Below are positions 9,835 to 23,100 of a stretch of 64,000 nucleotides of DNA, one piece after another (positions within the stretch are counted from its first letter, which is position 1; each line of letters starts with the position of its first letter). The translations under genes were made by a program, and so were the position numbers. The notes under the pieces are model-generated. The model was not told the DNA's origin. It did not search any database and was given only the letters and a program-made list of their open reading frames with translations. Location: assembly GCA_007449985.2 (NCBI GenBank), contig VIIQ02000562.1, positions 124,001-188,000 on the forward strand, read 5' to 3'. This DNA is from Desmodesmus armatus. Taxonomy: Eukaryota > Chlorophyta > Chlorophyceae > Sphaeropleales > Scenedesmaceae.

Positions 9835-11736
9835 GAGGTGGTAGATGATGCTGATGTGCTTCGCCTGCGGGAGTGGCAGCCAGCAGTGACACCTTGTCGC
9901 CCCAAGTTAGAGACACTACCGTAATAGTTTGATTAGTAACCTACTCGGCTGTTGAACTCGGCTGCGAAGCAAACCAGACCTCTGTGCAAATGGCCCCAAC
10001 AGCCATGGCAGCGATGCCAGCAGTGCTGAAGTCGCTGCAATGGCCGCAGCTTGGTTTCAAGCCGGCCGTGGGTACTACTAGTACCTATGAGTAGTGCAGA
10101 TGAGCTTGACAAGGCGGGCCGTCAACAACCAGGCATCGGATGGCAGGCTGCCCAGGATGCACAACCATGGATCACAGTCTGTGCTTGCGGCAAGTGCTGT
10201 GCAGCCCTAGCACAGCCTGAAGTTCAGCCGCTCACCCTGAAGGCCGGCTTGAGTGCTGCCATCTCATACAGCACACAGCCTGCTGCCCACACGTCAGCCT
10301 TGAAGCCATAACCTTCACAAGCAACCATCTCTGGCGCCAGGTAGTTGGGCGTCCCCACGAACGAGTGCGCCCACACACCCCTTGTCGGGTACACGGAGCC
10401 GCTGCTGCTGGTGTTGGTGCTCTCTGCTGCCTTGCTTGCGCCGGAGCCGCTGTTGCTGGTGGTAGCTGCAGCATCAACAACCTGCCAAGAAGGCCAGGAC
10501 ACAGTTGGTGGTTTGGTGTGGTGAGGTGAGTGTGAGACCGACAGGTTGATACACCCTTGTAGGCAGCTGAAAGGCACAGTCAAAAGGTTGCAGGCGAGGC
10601 TGTCCTCTTGATCTTGACGCTGACACACGACTAGACATTCCATCATACAGCTGTACAGTACAGTGCGTGCATGCTTTCCAGCAAAATCGAGCACTGTATG
10701 CAGCAGCCCACCTTGCTGATTCCAAAATCTCCCAGCTTGATGAGGCCCTGGCTGGTCATGAAGATGTTGTTGGCCTTGATGTCACGGTGCATGATGCCGA
10801 CCTGCCATAAATTCACAAGCAACTGGCAGTGAAATTCTCATCTCGAATTCAGCTCATTTACATGGTCCTGGAACTGGCACCACTCCACTGTCAACCAGGC
10901 ACAATCACTTGAGAACTTTCATGACATACTGATTACGCAGCCCCCTGAGATCGGGTCCGGCCCGATGCCGTCTCACCGCGTGCACGTGCGACAGTGCGGA
11001 GATGAGCTGCACAAAGTAGCCGAGGAGCTGCTCCTCGGACATGTACGTTTGCGCCTTGGCGTGCCGCTGAATGACGCTTTCCAGGTCCCCGCCATCGGCC
11101 CACTCCATGACGAGCTGCAGCGACCTCTGCCCCTTGTCCCCGTCGGAGAAACACTCGTGATACCTGCAGCACACAGCGCATTGGATTGCTAAAACACGCC
11201 AACATCATGTCTCGACTAAGTGACAATGCCTCGACGTGCCACTCGTGTCATAAAGAAATGCGGGTGCGCAACTTCCAGGGCCCCCGGCGCACCATCAAGC
11301 TGTATGCATGGAAGCCAACACACCTTATGATGTTTGGGTGCAGCGCCAGTGTTGCCAGCACTGCCACCTCACGCTTCTGGCGCACCAGCTGCTCTTCCTG
11401 GCTGTGGCCAACTTGTGGCACGTCCATGGTTTTGATGCACACCAGGCGGCCTGTTGGCAGGTGCCGCGCCTTGTACGCACACCCAAACGCACCCTTGCCT
11501 ATGATGTCCAGCAGCTGGTATTCGCCCTGTGCAGCATCACCACACCGACACCATCTGGACACTATGCTGGTGACAGAGATCACCAGCGTCGCAGCCGCAG
11601 TCGCACATTTGGACCGACCACTGTATACATCTTCGGCCCAGCATAGGTAACTGTTATGTCGGTCGGTGGCACGATATTCACCATTGCAAATCGTTGGTGG
11701 CTGACACAGGCACACCCTGCAGGTCCTGGTGTGCAT
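9832..11736 (-). CDS. NEK-family Ser/Thr kinase, 5' portion: catalytic core (gene split by a retrotransposon)
   Basis: Exons with matching phases are 11526-11324, 11163-10977, 10801-10712, 10481-10236 and 9864-9832. They encode the glycine loop (GKGAFGCAY), the VCIK lysine, [21 protein letters not shown], the catalytic loop [11 protein letters not shown], then [10 protein letters not shown] and [20 protein letters not shown] and the YxAPE form are characteristic of NIMA-related kinases. The activation segment has a Ser/Thr/Ala-rich insert of about 25 residues between DFGISK and the APE motif. The final exon reads [10 protein letters not shown] and then meets the right end of the inserted element; its continuation lies at 5498. 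The first core exon is open upstream to an ATG at 11736, or it could splice in phase 0 to an exon ending at 11777. All catalytic residues are present, but the inserted element should disrupt the protein from this allele. Confidence 0.88.
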
Positions 11737-11776
11737 CTCCAGCACATCAGCACGGTACTAGCAAACCACTCGCACC

Positions 11777-13257
11777 TGCAGCGCAGCTGCTGGCTTGGTT
11801 GTAGGTGTCAAGACAGGGAACATCTTGCGCACGGCCTTCAGCTGCATGCGCGACAGCTCACCGCCACGAGGGGGGCTCTTACCAAGGGCGTCCTTCGCCC
11901 TGGGACTGTGCGGGCTGCCAGTTGGCTGCTTCTGTTCCTGAACAGGCCAGCTACTGCACCAGCAGCACTGGCCAGGCCGGCCCTAGGGCTTGCTGCTGCT
12001 CTGGGGCTGTTCGGCTGAGGCAGATGCCCCAGGACCGCTGCTACAGCTGCTGAATGCGCGGCCTCGCCCCCTGAGCCATGGCTAGCTGCCAGGTGCCGGG
12101 CTATCTGCTCCCTTAGGTCTGGCTCCGCCTTTTTGTGGCTGTGGTGGGGGTGAGCCAGCAGATGGTGGCCTGTAGCGGCTGCTGCAGCACTGGTGCTGGT
12201 GCCTGCTGTACTGGCTGCTTGGCTCCAGGGTGCTGCAGGGGTGCACCTGACACAGGTGACCCGGTCAATTTGGGTGAGATGAGGCCCTGCACGTGAAACA
12301 GCATGCCAACTAGTGGTGGTCCCCCTAGTCCACAGGTGGAGGTTACAAGTGCACTGCTGAGCACTTGGTGGCTTATGCGCGCAGAGTACTCTGGTATGAC
12401 TGCTGCAGCTGGCCTGCGATGGCCCATGTCAGCGACATACGGTGAGCCAGCGGTTACTGGCAAGCTTTGTACAGCTGGGACCTCATCAGCTGCAGGGACA
12501 GTAGAGTCACAGTCAGGCTGCAGGCCATGCTAGCCTGAACCACCAGTCAGTGGCAGTATTAGCGCACCTGCGCCTCCCACTGCTGCCACTGCGCTGCCAG
12601 CTCCGGGTCCTTGTCCACCTGGTCACGCACCCAGTTGCGGTAAACTGCAAGCAGCACAGCACACATGTACAGGTGCCACTTCTGTCAAACACAACACACC
12701 AGCCACCCATAAAATTAGTGAACAGAATGCAACACTGGCTGCAATCTGCAGCTGATCGGAAAGGAGCTGTACACGGCAGCATACATGCATAACGTCCCTC
12801 AGACTCTGAGAGTGTGTAAAACCATGCATATGCCAGTGTCTGTTGTAAGTCTACCAGTCAGCTGCTGACTGCTGTGTGGCACGTTTTGATGTGCTGTAGG
12901 CTACATGCTGGTGACCTCATCAGCCCGTTGCTCCCTCTCCTGCTACCCTCCTGTAAGACTGCGCTGCGCCTGTAACATGTCTGGTTGCAGTATCTGAGCA
13001 CAGGCCAGCATAGCAGTGTTGATCAAGCCCAACAGCTCACATGCGTACTCGTCCCCAGTCACAGTTGCCGTGCTTGCCATAAATGAAGACTCCCCCATGC
13101 AGCTGGTGGTGCTCAGTAAGCTGAGAGGAGGCGGGTGCCCAGCAGGTCCGTTCGTTTGAACAAGCTGAGGCTCGTAAACAGAGTTGGATACCATGTTCAA
13201 TCGCTCCCTGGAGCCCTGGACTGCTGGGATCTGCATTGTGCCCCCAAACTTGCACAA
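11777..13257 (-). CDS. Candidate exons of unknown protein, or N-terminal extension of the NEK kinase
   Basis: Coding-looking stretches lie between the kinase core and REV3. One frame at 13257-12943 has ATVTGDEYACELLGLINTAM. A short exon near 12645-12575 reads YRNWVRDQVDKDPELAAQW with good splice signals. A frame near 12140-11950 reads KKAEPDLREQIARHLA. A last exon ends MQLKAVRKMFPVLTP...ALQ at 11777 with a GT donor in phase 0. That phase matches the acceptor of the first kinase-core exon at 11526, so these could be the true kinase N-terminus. The frame changes between the last two pieces near 11930-11960, as if one base were missing. I recognise no domain. It could equally be a separate small gene whose last intron I have misjudged. 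Confidence 0.35.
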
Positions 13258-13682
13258 TGCTGCTGTGGTGGCAGATGCACGTGATACTCGACAACCAGAA
13301 GCACTTCTCTCACATAAATGAAAACGAAATATTCAGCGAGCAGCCACTAGCGGCCCTGCAGCATTTGCTGTTTCCACACAGCGGTGCTGTCCAAGGAACG
13401 TGGGACCCTTACGTATCTACAAGAGATATACATTATTTGGCCAACAACAAATGCTTCGTATAATCGAAGACGCTGTAAGCTTAGAAAACAGTGCCTTTCT
13501 TCGGCTGTAGCAAACACTTGTAAGGCCGCGGCCGTACATGCTACAGCCCACCTGCAAAACAAGACCTGCAATTTCAATGAGCTTGTGAAAAAGATAAAGT
13601 GCTGCACTTTGCAGTGCAGGCACACGCTCTCCAAGCTCAACCTGTATACCATACATAGCTGTACATGTGCCGGTGTGCACAT

Positions 13683-14210
13683 TCACAGCATGGACATCCC
13701 TGCAGCTGCCAGGGCAGCCATGCACCGCAGCTCCCCAGCGACCTTATACCCCTCATAGTACAGCCCACAGTCAAGTGATGTACACACCACACACCATGCC
13801 GCGCATCCCAGCCCCCTCCCCGCCCCGCAGCTCTGACACAGCCTCACAAGCTGCTGGTGCTGCCGCTCCAACCGTGCCGCCCTCGCTGCCAGCACTACCC
13901 CTGACAGCTGGGGGTTAGCCCTGCAACGCTCACACAGTGGCTCCCCAGCTCTTGTGAGGTCATCACACACTGCACAATGCCGTGAAAGGTAGTAGGTATC
14001 GATAGTAGCACTGCCTCCCACAGGAGCTACTGCTGCTGCAGGGCCAAGGCCCCCGGATACACCCCTGCAGCAGCGGCAGCAGCAGCAGCAGGTCCTGCAG
14101 CTCCAGCAGCAGGGCTCCAAGTATGGCGCTGCAACCCCGCAGCAGCAGCTGATGGTCCCTTGCTGCCCTCACCCTCAGCCAAGGCAGCTGCCAGACCAAA
14201 CCCACACCCA

Positions 14211-14244
<34 letters not shown>

Positions 14245-17200
14245 CCTCCTCAGCAGCTGCTCCATCCTCACCACCACCAGCAGCAGCAGCAGCAGCTGCA
14301 GCAGCCCCTGCTGCAGCGACAGCCTTGCCGCCCACCATGCGTGCTAGCCCTGAGACCCCTGCTGTGTGTGCCCCTGGGTGGCCTGCAGGGCTGGGCAGTG
14401 CCAGTGCGTTGGTGGGGCGCTTCTGCGGCAGCAGGCGTGTGGGCTTCTTCATGTGGTAGTACCAGGAGTGCACGTCAGCACCCACAAGGGATAGCACACG
14501 CTCCAGGGCGGGAATGATCTGCAGGGCGCACAGCAGGACCAGCAGGCAATGCACGACAACACTTGCCTTGTTTGCCGCGGTCCACTGGAGGTGTTTCAAA
14601 TCAAACAGGTGTCATGTTGACTCGAGTCAAGCATCGAAGCCTCAAAGGGCCCTAGGTGCTGCTAGCACAAGGCACGATAAATCAGTTGGGCAGTGGCTGC
14701 AGCTGGTAATGCAATAGCGCAGATCAATCCTGGTGCACACACGTGCTGGCGCACAGCACGCCTGGGCCAAGCAAGCACGGCCACGCGGCAACAGTAAAGA
14801 GGCAGGCCGTTGCACTGTATAGCAGCCTGAAGTGGCCTCACCTGTTTGGTGATGTAGTAGGTTGCGTTGAGCCTGAGTGCTGACTTGCTGCTGTCCTGCT
14901 GCACCAGCACCTGGGGAGCAACAACCAGGTCAACCAGCCGGCTGCCTGGGGCACCTGCCACCACCTGAACAGGGGAGGGGGGTGGCAGTGTGTGGGGTAG
15001 TGGAGCACATGCTGGTGAGGCGTTCATTAGCCGCTGATGGATACATGACATGCGAAAGTGTCGTTGAACACCAAGCCCATCTGCTGATCGAGACAGGGAT
15101 GCACTAACAGGATTGCACCCAACACTGCATGCAGCGCAGAAAGCGTTCAGCAGGTACACTGTGACCCATGCTGCAAGATGAGCCACCTACACACATCAGT
15201 GCGTGCCACCTGCAACATGCACGACGGCCAACCAAGGGGTCACAACGCACTTCCCTTGCTGCTGCTGCCCCTGCCCCACCGTCACCCCCCCCCCCCCCAC
15301 ACACACACAGCCCAAGCCTCTCACCACGAAGGGCACCCTCTCCCCATGCTTTGGCTCAGCGCGTGGGTCAGCAGCCATAGCCTTGGCAGCAACAATGGCG
15401 GCTGGCGGAAGCGTGGCGGCATTGGCAGAGTAGGAGCCCAGCCGCACCTCCTTGCAGAACACAAAGTCCTGTCGACAGCAGCAGGACGCAGCACACCATG
15501 TAAGTGGGTGCCGCATGCGACACATCTGCTAGTCAACAACAGCAGGAGGAAGCACGCCACAAAGGCTGCAAACTGCTCGTCACTTCAAGTGAAGCATGCT
15601 GGCGAACAGAGTTACTTAACTACCCACCCACCTGCACAGACACCCTGTTGCTGAGTATCTTGCCCCACTGCCTGGTGCAGTAGTCCTTCACAGCCGACAG
15701 GTCCTTTCTGGTGAACAGCAGCCGCAGACATGCCTCTAGCATCTTTGACACAGCGGGACACCCGTCACGCCTGCGCACACACAACACAGCTGTTGATGTG
15801 AGTTCGTGCATCCACTGCACATGTGCTGCACCACCTTACCACAAACCCAAGCAAAGGCATGCAAACTGCGATCTACGCCAGTTGATTGTGACGAGACTAC
15901 AGGCAAGGTCTGCACAGCGTCAAAGCAGGCAGCAGGCAGCAGCATGTAATGCAGACCAGGCCCATGCTCATGCACCCAGATGCCGTTCTTGCGCAACCAA
16001 GCCAGCGCCCCGTCCTGCACAACGATGCCGCGCGTGCAACGCCACAGCTGCGCAACTGCCTTGCGCCTCGCACCTGATGGTCTCAATGCCCTTGGCGTCA
16101 AACACCGGCTCAGCCTGGTCTGCTGCCTCGTAGGCAAAGCCCACATAACGCTTCTTGGTCTGCAGTATGCAGGGCTGGTACACCTTCTCCATCTTCAGGG
16201 TCACAGGCCGGGGATTGGCTGACGTCACGGCAGCAGCAATTTCAGCCCTAGGAAGTCATGGGTGGAGAAAAAACGAGCAGCGCACAGGGTGGGACTGCTA
16301 CTGGATTATGTTGATGCAAACGTGTGCATGCACTTAGGACGTGTAAATGCAGACGCACAAGATGCCAGTGCACACGCATAATTTTCTGAATGATCATCAG
16401 TCAGCTTTCTGCCAGCCACCAAAACAGGCGTCCTACATGGCTGAATACCATTCCACTGGCAGATTTACCCGATCCTGTGAGCCTCGGCCCTGCTGCGTCC
16501 AGGCAGTGCCACAAACATGCTGTCAGTGTCTCCGTACACCACGCGTGCGCGCCACTCAGGGTGGCTCTCCACCAGTTGGATGGCATTCTCCAACGTCACA
16601 CGACCAGACTGCGGCAGCGACAACAACACACAGCATGCACATGCCAGCATGACTCAAATGTGAAACTGGCATCGCAATACAGTCGCATCATCCGGCTCGT
16701 TCAGCGTGTGTAGGTGCCAAGAACAGCGACGCTGCCAGCTGCACTCCTGCGCACAGCAACCATCGCCCAGTTCCCCTGAGGCTTGCACCCAGCGCATTGT
16801 AGCTCTACAAGCTACCAGGCAATGCATAGACTGCCAGCAGACCAGCTGGCGGCCAATGTCCTGTTGTTCAAGGCACATATTTGTGCATGGCAATACTCTC
16901 CGCGCCAGCACAAGTACCGAGCGATACATACGGAGTCGAGCTGAGGGGCCAACTTGAAGCAGCAGCGCCTGCTCTGCTCTGCATGCCACAGCTGCAGCTT
17001 GCTACCTTTCCCAAGACCTACCTGCACGATGGCGTCAGCCAGCTCAGCACAGGGCATGCGGCCACTGAAGCTGGCGCTGGTGTAGCCATAGCTCACGTTG
17101 GCGATCAGCTTGAGGGCGAACTGCCGCGCATTCAGGCAGCGCTGCAGCACCTGCGAACATGGTGTCACAGCATGCAGACGTCAACACACATGTTGCGCCA

Positions 17201-20162
17201 TTGTCATGCCCCGCAATCAGACAGACACATTTGAGAAAGGAAACAGAGCCATTGCCCCTCTAAGAGGGACAGATGCCATGCTCAGCAAAGCAGGCTTCAG
17301 GCAGGCGTCCACTTGCCACAGTGACGTCCCAAAAGTGGGAGGTGATATATCACAACGCCATGCCTGCTTTCAACGCGAAAAAGTGCAGACACCATCTGTA
17401 CCTATTTAGTCCACACCCTGCCTACCTTATCAGCCTTGCTGCGTTTCATTGCTGCCTTGACCATCACACGAGTAGCCAGGATCTCATGCAGCAGCCTGGG
17501 CAGCACACCAGGGCGCACACGCTGAGGCAGGAACGCCACCCCATTGGGCGCAATCACCAGCCGCTCTGGGTCAGCAGCACCCCCAGGGGCCAGCGCAGCC
17601 ACTGGAGGGCTGTAGCTGCTCACACCCATCCTGATACCCACACCAGGTGCCTGCTGCTGCGGCTGCGATGGTGTGCAGCCAAATAGCCCTGGGGTGCCGT
17701 TGGCTCCACCAGCCCCCGCACCCCCAGGGGTACCCCCTTGGGTGTTGGGGGCTCCAGGGGTGCTGGTGCTGCCAGGTTGGGTGCTGTTTGGCGGCGGCTG
17801 CAGCGGCGGCTGCCACAGATGCTGCTGCGTGAGTGGGTCTGCCGACCATGGTTGTGTAGCAAAGGTTGTACGCGATGACGAGGGAGGGGTAGAGGCTCTG
17901 GAAGTCCAGTACCACCACGGGGCAGCTGTACAGCCGGCTCTCAGGTTCCATCACAAGAGGCAGCGCCTCCGTGGCTGGCTGGGAGCCAACCTGCATGTAG
18001 CAGAGCAGTGCAGGGGCAGAGCACCTCTCGGCCATACTTCCTATCTGGGCTTTAGCACTAGCCTTAGGGCGTAAGCACTAGAAGATTGCACACCTGAGTC
18101 AGGTCGGTCGCCCAATGACAGACCGCCACCAACAGAGAAGTCGTTTAGAGGCTGCCACTGGCAGTATGCATGCGTCACTGCCTGCAGCATCTGCTGGTGT
18201 GGCTGCTGCCAGGAAGGTGGTAGCGCTGGCACACCCACCTGTTCCTTGTTTGGTGAGACGGCCAGGTAGTTCTGGCTGTGTGCCAGGCGCACCAGCATGC
18301 TCTCCACTCGGTACTGGCTACCCCTGTCAGCACAAGCAGGCACAAACACACGTCAGCACAAACCACCCACGGCCCCTAGGCTGGAAACAACCAATGTCGT
18401 TGTTCATTCTGAGCGTAGTGTCTGGGCGGCTTCTCGTCGGCTGGGCGATTGTGATTGGCTTGCTCAAAATCAGGCGCTGGCTTGCATTGGGAGGTCCCTC
18501 ACCTGTTGATGACACTGAAGAAGTCGATTCCATACGTTCGTGCCAGCTCTGCAGTGCGTCCAGGCAGGTCGAGCACATCCAACAGGTCAAGCACAAGCGC
18601 CGCGCGCGAGCACAGCCGCGACAGGCAACGCCAGCGCCCGCCTGCAATCAAACGATCGGTGCAGCCAGCGACGTTCACAGCACAGAATACGTTCAAAGCA
18701 TAGAAGACCCGCGAGCTGTGCGGCGACAGGGGTTCTTGCTTACCTGCATGCCCGGCGGCAAACCATGTGGCCATGACGGCCTGGCTGACATACGGCACCC
18801 TGCGCCGCATCACAGCAGCGACACAAGCCTCCAGGCTGTAGTGATACAGCTTGAGCTCGCCCGACATCAACCTGCACACAGCAAAGGCATGTAGGGACCC
18901 TCGAGCGGGCTTGGTGCAGCTCAAGCATATGTGCAGAGCTACACGCTAGGCTGCAATGTGGCTCCTCTTGATCATCTTGAACACTTCATATGCCTAATGC
19001 TCAGGCGGCCAAACAACACTGGTGACCTTTCCTACAAAAAATCGAACAAAAAGACCTGCAAACTGGCTGTCTTCCCACCCACCTCCAAGCGTTGAGGAGG
19101 ATGCGTCCAGTGCTGTGCAGCCCGCTGCCTGTCTGGCGGCCCCAGGCATCATCTGAGCCCTCACGGAAACCCGGCAACTGCAGAGCAGCAGAGACAGCAA
19201 CTTCTGACAGGCCACACTTGAAAACTGAAGCTGCATGTGCTGGATTCCAGCCAATCGCAGCAGTTCAAGCAGTCACAGGCGTTTCATGGGCACTAGCGGA
19301 CAGCACTTAGCCAGACAAAGGTGCATGCACTGACACCCTGACCTCCCCACACTCCTGCACCAATACCTCCTTACCTCTGGGGTTTTGGAGGCTGACCTCA
19401 GCACATTGAACCCCAGCTGCAGGCCTCTGTCAGCCAAGTACCCCAGGCTGCCCTGCTGTATGTCCCAGCCCACAATCACATCAGGGTCCAGGGCCTGCAC
19501 CACAGCACAAACCCTTGCAGCAACGACAGCTCACTCGCATAGTACTGCAGCTGCAATGGTGAGGAGCAGCAGCTGCAGCATGACTGGCTGTCAGGCCCAC
19601 TGGAGCCACCCCCTGCTGCTGCCGCTGCTGCTGAGGGTGGTGTGTGCTGGCCGGCTCCACTGCAGCCAGACTTGGCAGGCGACCTGTGCACGTGCTGTGC
19701 GGGTGTCTGTTGCTGGGAGCCCATATGTTGTCCACTCCCCTGCTGCTGTGATTGCTGTTGTGCTGCTGGGGTTGTTCCCTGCCTGCCTCCTGGCGCCCTA
19801 CTTAGTGCTCCTCTCCTGCCAGCCACCCCCCTTGCTTGTCCTGCTGCTGCTGCTGCCCTGCCATCCACTGCCCTGGCTGTACCTGCTGCAGGGCCCTGCA
19901 CCAGGCCAGGCTACCATTGAGGCTGATGGCCCCTAGCAGTCCATCCCAGTCCCGGCCCGGGGGCAGACATAGACAGGGTCGTCCACTAGCGCTAGCGATG
20001 GCAGCTGGTGCAACTGCTTGGCAACAGCACGTGCAGCAGCATCAGCTGCGTCTGTGCTGTGTGCGTTGGTGGGCACGCCCCCTGCAACAGCAGCACCAGG
20101 AGGGGGTGCTGCCCCAGCACCTGCTGCTCCGGCTGCTGCTGTTTCTGGCCCAGCAGCGGCTT

Positions 20163-20197
<35 letters not shown>

Positions 20198-23100
20198 GCT
20201 GCCGCTGCCAATCCTGCCGGGTGCTTATCGTCCCAAATCAGCAGCTTGACAATCTTGGCTGTGCTGGACTGGCTGCTGCTGTTGCGTTTGGTGCCACTGC
20301 TGCCGCTGCCGGCACTGCTGCCAGTCTGAGGCACGGCTGGGTGCGTGCTGGGGCGTGCAGTGGCCGGGGGAGGCAACATCAGCACAACGGCGATCGCACG
20401 CACGGCATCATACCTGACAAACAGAGGCAGAGACAGTTGGCAACCGTCGACAGTGCAAGTGAAGCCTTGAGACCAGGTGACAAGTGCTGTCCTTGGCCCT
20501 CGATGAAGTTGGTAGCCGGCTTGTTGTGCAGCATCAGGTGCAGCTAACAACACTGCGGTTGGCAACTGTCAAAAACACGCACCCCCGCACCCACCATGAT
20601 GCTTCCTGCCTAAGGCACCTCACAGCACAGGTGTGGGAACACAGCCAATCTAAAGTGGCTCCAGACCTAGAGCCATGAACGAGCCAGTTGCACGGGCTAT
20701 CTTGCATTTCAAGGGGGGGGGTGTCAAAAGTGGATCCTTTCACCAATGGGCGGTACTCCCCAGCTACACAACCTAGCTGCCAGGGGGGGTTGTGCTTTGC
20801 AGGCAACTCACCTAGGGTCAGGCAGGAGGCTTCCTCTCGAGTCCGCATGCACCTCCACAGCCGCCAACCTCAACTCCGGCACTACACCTCCCCCCTTGCC
20901 TGAACCCTGTGAGCCCCTCTGCTGCTTGAACCCTAGCTGACTCGGCGCTTTGCCAGCGCTAGCCCCCGCCGCTGCTGCTGCACCGCCTGGTGCAGCTTTC
21001 GAGGCTGGCGTTGGGCCCATTGCTGCTGTTGGGGGAGTGATGTGCTCGGTGTGACCTGGCAGGCGCAGTGAGGGCGGAGCAGTGCCCTTAGGAGGCGTCC
21101 GGGTGCCACCACTGCTGGTAGCACCCGCTGATGCTGCTGCTGCCGCACCATTGGTATTAGGACTGCCAGCAGCAGCACGTGGTGTGCTGGCAGGCAGTGA
21201 GAAGGTCCCTGGTGCTGCTGCTGCCCCTCCACCACCAGCAGCAGAGCTCCTGCGCCGAGCCGCCTGCTTCAGTTGCTCCTGGATGCGTTGGTACCCCGGT
21301 TGACCAACAGCACCACCTGCCTGCGCACCTCCCGCACTTGCTCCGGCAGCAGATGCTGGCTGGTTCTCACCTGTCTGCCCAGCCACAGCTGAAGTAGGCA
21401 CAGGGAGAGGCGCAGGTGCAGCAGGTGTGGCAGTCATGGAAGCCTGCCGCCGTTGAGACCTGCTGCCGCTCCTGATGCGTGCACTGCTGCGAGCAGCGGC
21501 TGCACTGAAGAAGAAGCTGCGCTCATCATACTTTGGGGAAGCTGGAGCCTCAAAGTCACTGTCACTGCTGTCCTCAACATAACCACCCTCCTCAAATTCA
21601 TCTGTATGGCCTCCTGTTGGGTTGATAGCTGCTCGGTGACCCCCTGATGGTGGCGGCAACCCAGCAGCAGCAGCAGCAGCAGCAGCTGTGGTGGGATCCA
21701 GCCTGTGCTGGCTGTCTGCAGACAGCCGCAGCCGCAACTGGCCAGACCCCTGCTGCTGCTGCCCGCCTTGCTGTGTATCGCCAGCAGCACCAGGAGTTTC
21801 CTGCTGGCTGGCTGTGGCCATAGACTGCGCCCTGTCAAGCTGCCCCTGCTGTTGCTGCTGCTGCTGCTGCTGCTGCGGTTGTGATGGGACAGACAGCAGC
21901 AGAGGTGTGGAGAGCAGCCCCAGCTCCGCTTCAATTTCAGCACCAACTTGCGTGCTGGGGCCGTAGCCTGCAAAGCCACCACCACCACCAGCACCCCCTG
22001 CTGCGGCGGCTGTGGCAGCTGCTAGCGCAGCAGCTGCTGCTGTGAGTCCACTCCTGTCAGCACCAGGTGTGACGTGTGCTGCTGCAAGTGCTGTGGAGAG
22101 CACAGGGACCAGCCGGCCAGTGTTGGCATCCATGCGGAAGTCTGCTGCTGCTGCCGCCGGTGCTGCTGGTAGTCCTGCTTGTGTAGCAGCAGCAGCAGCT
22201 GCAGGGATACCAAGCTGTGGCGGGGTCCGTGTCCGCTGCACGCTCCCTCTCCCTGCTGACGTTATAACAGCAGCACCACCAGCTGCCGCACCAGACAGCT
22301 TTTTGGCACCATACGGCCTGATACCCTGCTGAACGGCAGCAGCAGCACTAGCACTAGCACGGCTCCTGCTGCTCCTGTGTCGAGCCCCCTGTGCAGGCTG
22401 TTGAGCTAGCAGCCATGCATCTGTTTCAGCCCTGCTGGGGGGCCGCACAGGCAGCTTGAACAGCAGGACACCCCTGTAGCGCTGCGGCAGGGCCGCTGCT
22501 TCTGTCAGTACCTTATGCAGCTGCTGCTGCAGCAAGGCCTGCCGCTGCTGCAGCAGGGTCAGCAGCGCTGCTGGCTGCTGCTGCTGCTCTTCTGCTGGCA
22601 GCGATGCTGTGGGTGCTGGCGGCGGCTGTGTGGCTGCTGCTGCGTCGGCTGATCTGGCGACTGCTAGAAGGCGAGCCAGAGCTGTGGCAGGTGCTGCAGT
22701 GACCAGTGAAGGCAGCTGCTGCTGCTGCTGGCTTGGCTGTTGGCTGCTGTCAAGTGAGAAACCTGTCGGTGCTGCTGCTGCTGCTGGTGGTGGTGCTGGT
22801 GGTAGCTGTGCTGTGATGTAGGTAAGGAAGTCTGGCACCTCAGCAGCGGAGGGAATCCTGCACAATGCAGGCATGCAGGCAGCAGCCAGCAGTCAGCACG
22901 AAACAGAAGCCCCCTTGTTGGCGGCAAACATGCGGCAGAAAGGATGGGTGCTTGTGAGGCGTGTAGGAGTCACAACTGGGCGCTGATGGTGTTGGTGGTT
23001 TCCAAGTTACATCCAACAAGCACCATAATGCCGACTGAGTGCAAAAGTGCTGTGACGCCCTGCTCAAGCACATGTTGTTACATGCCGCCGTCCATGCCCG

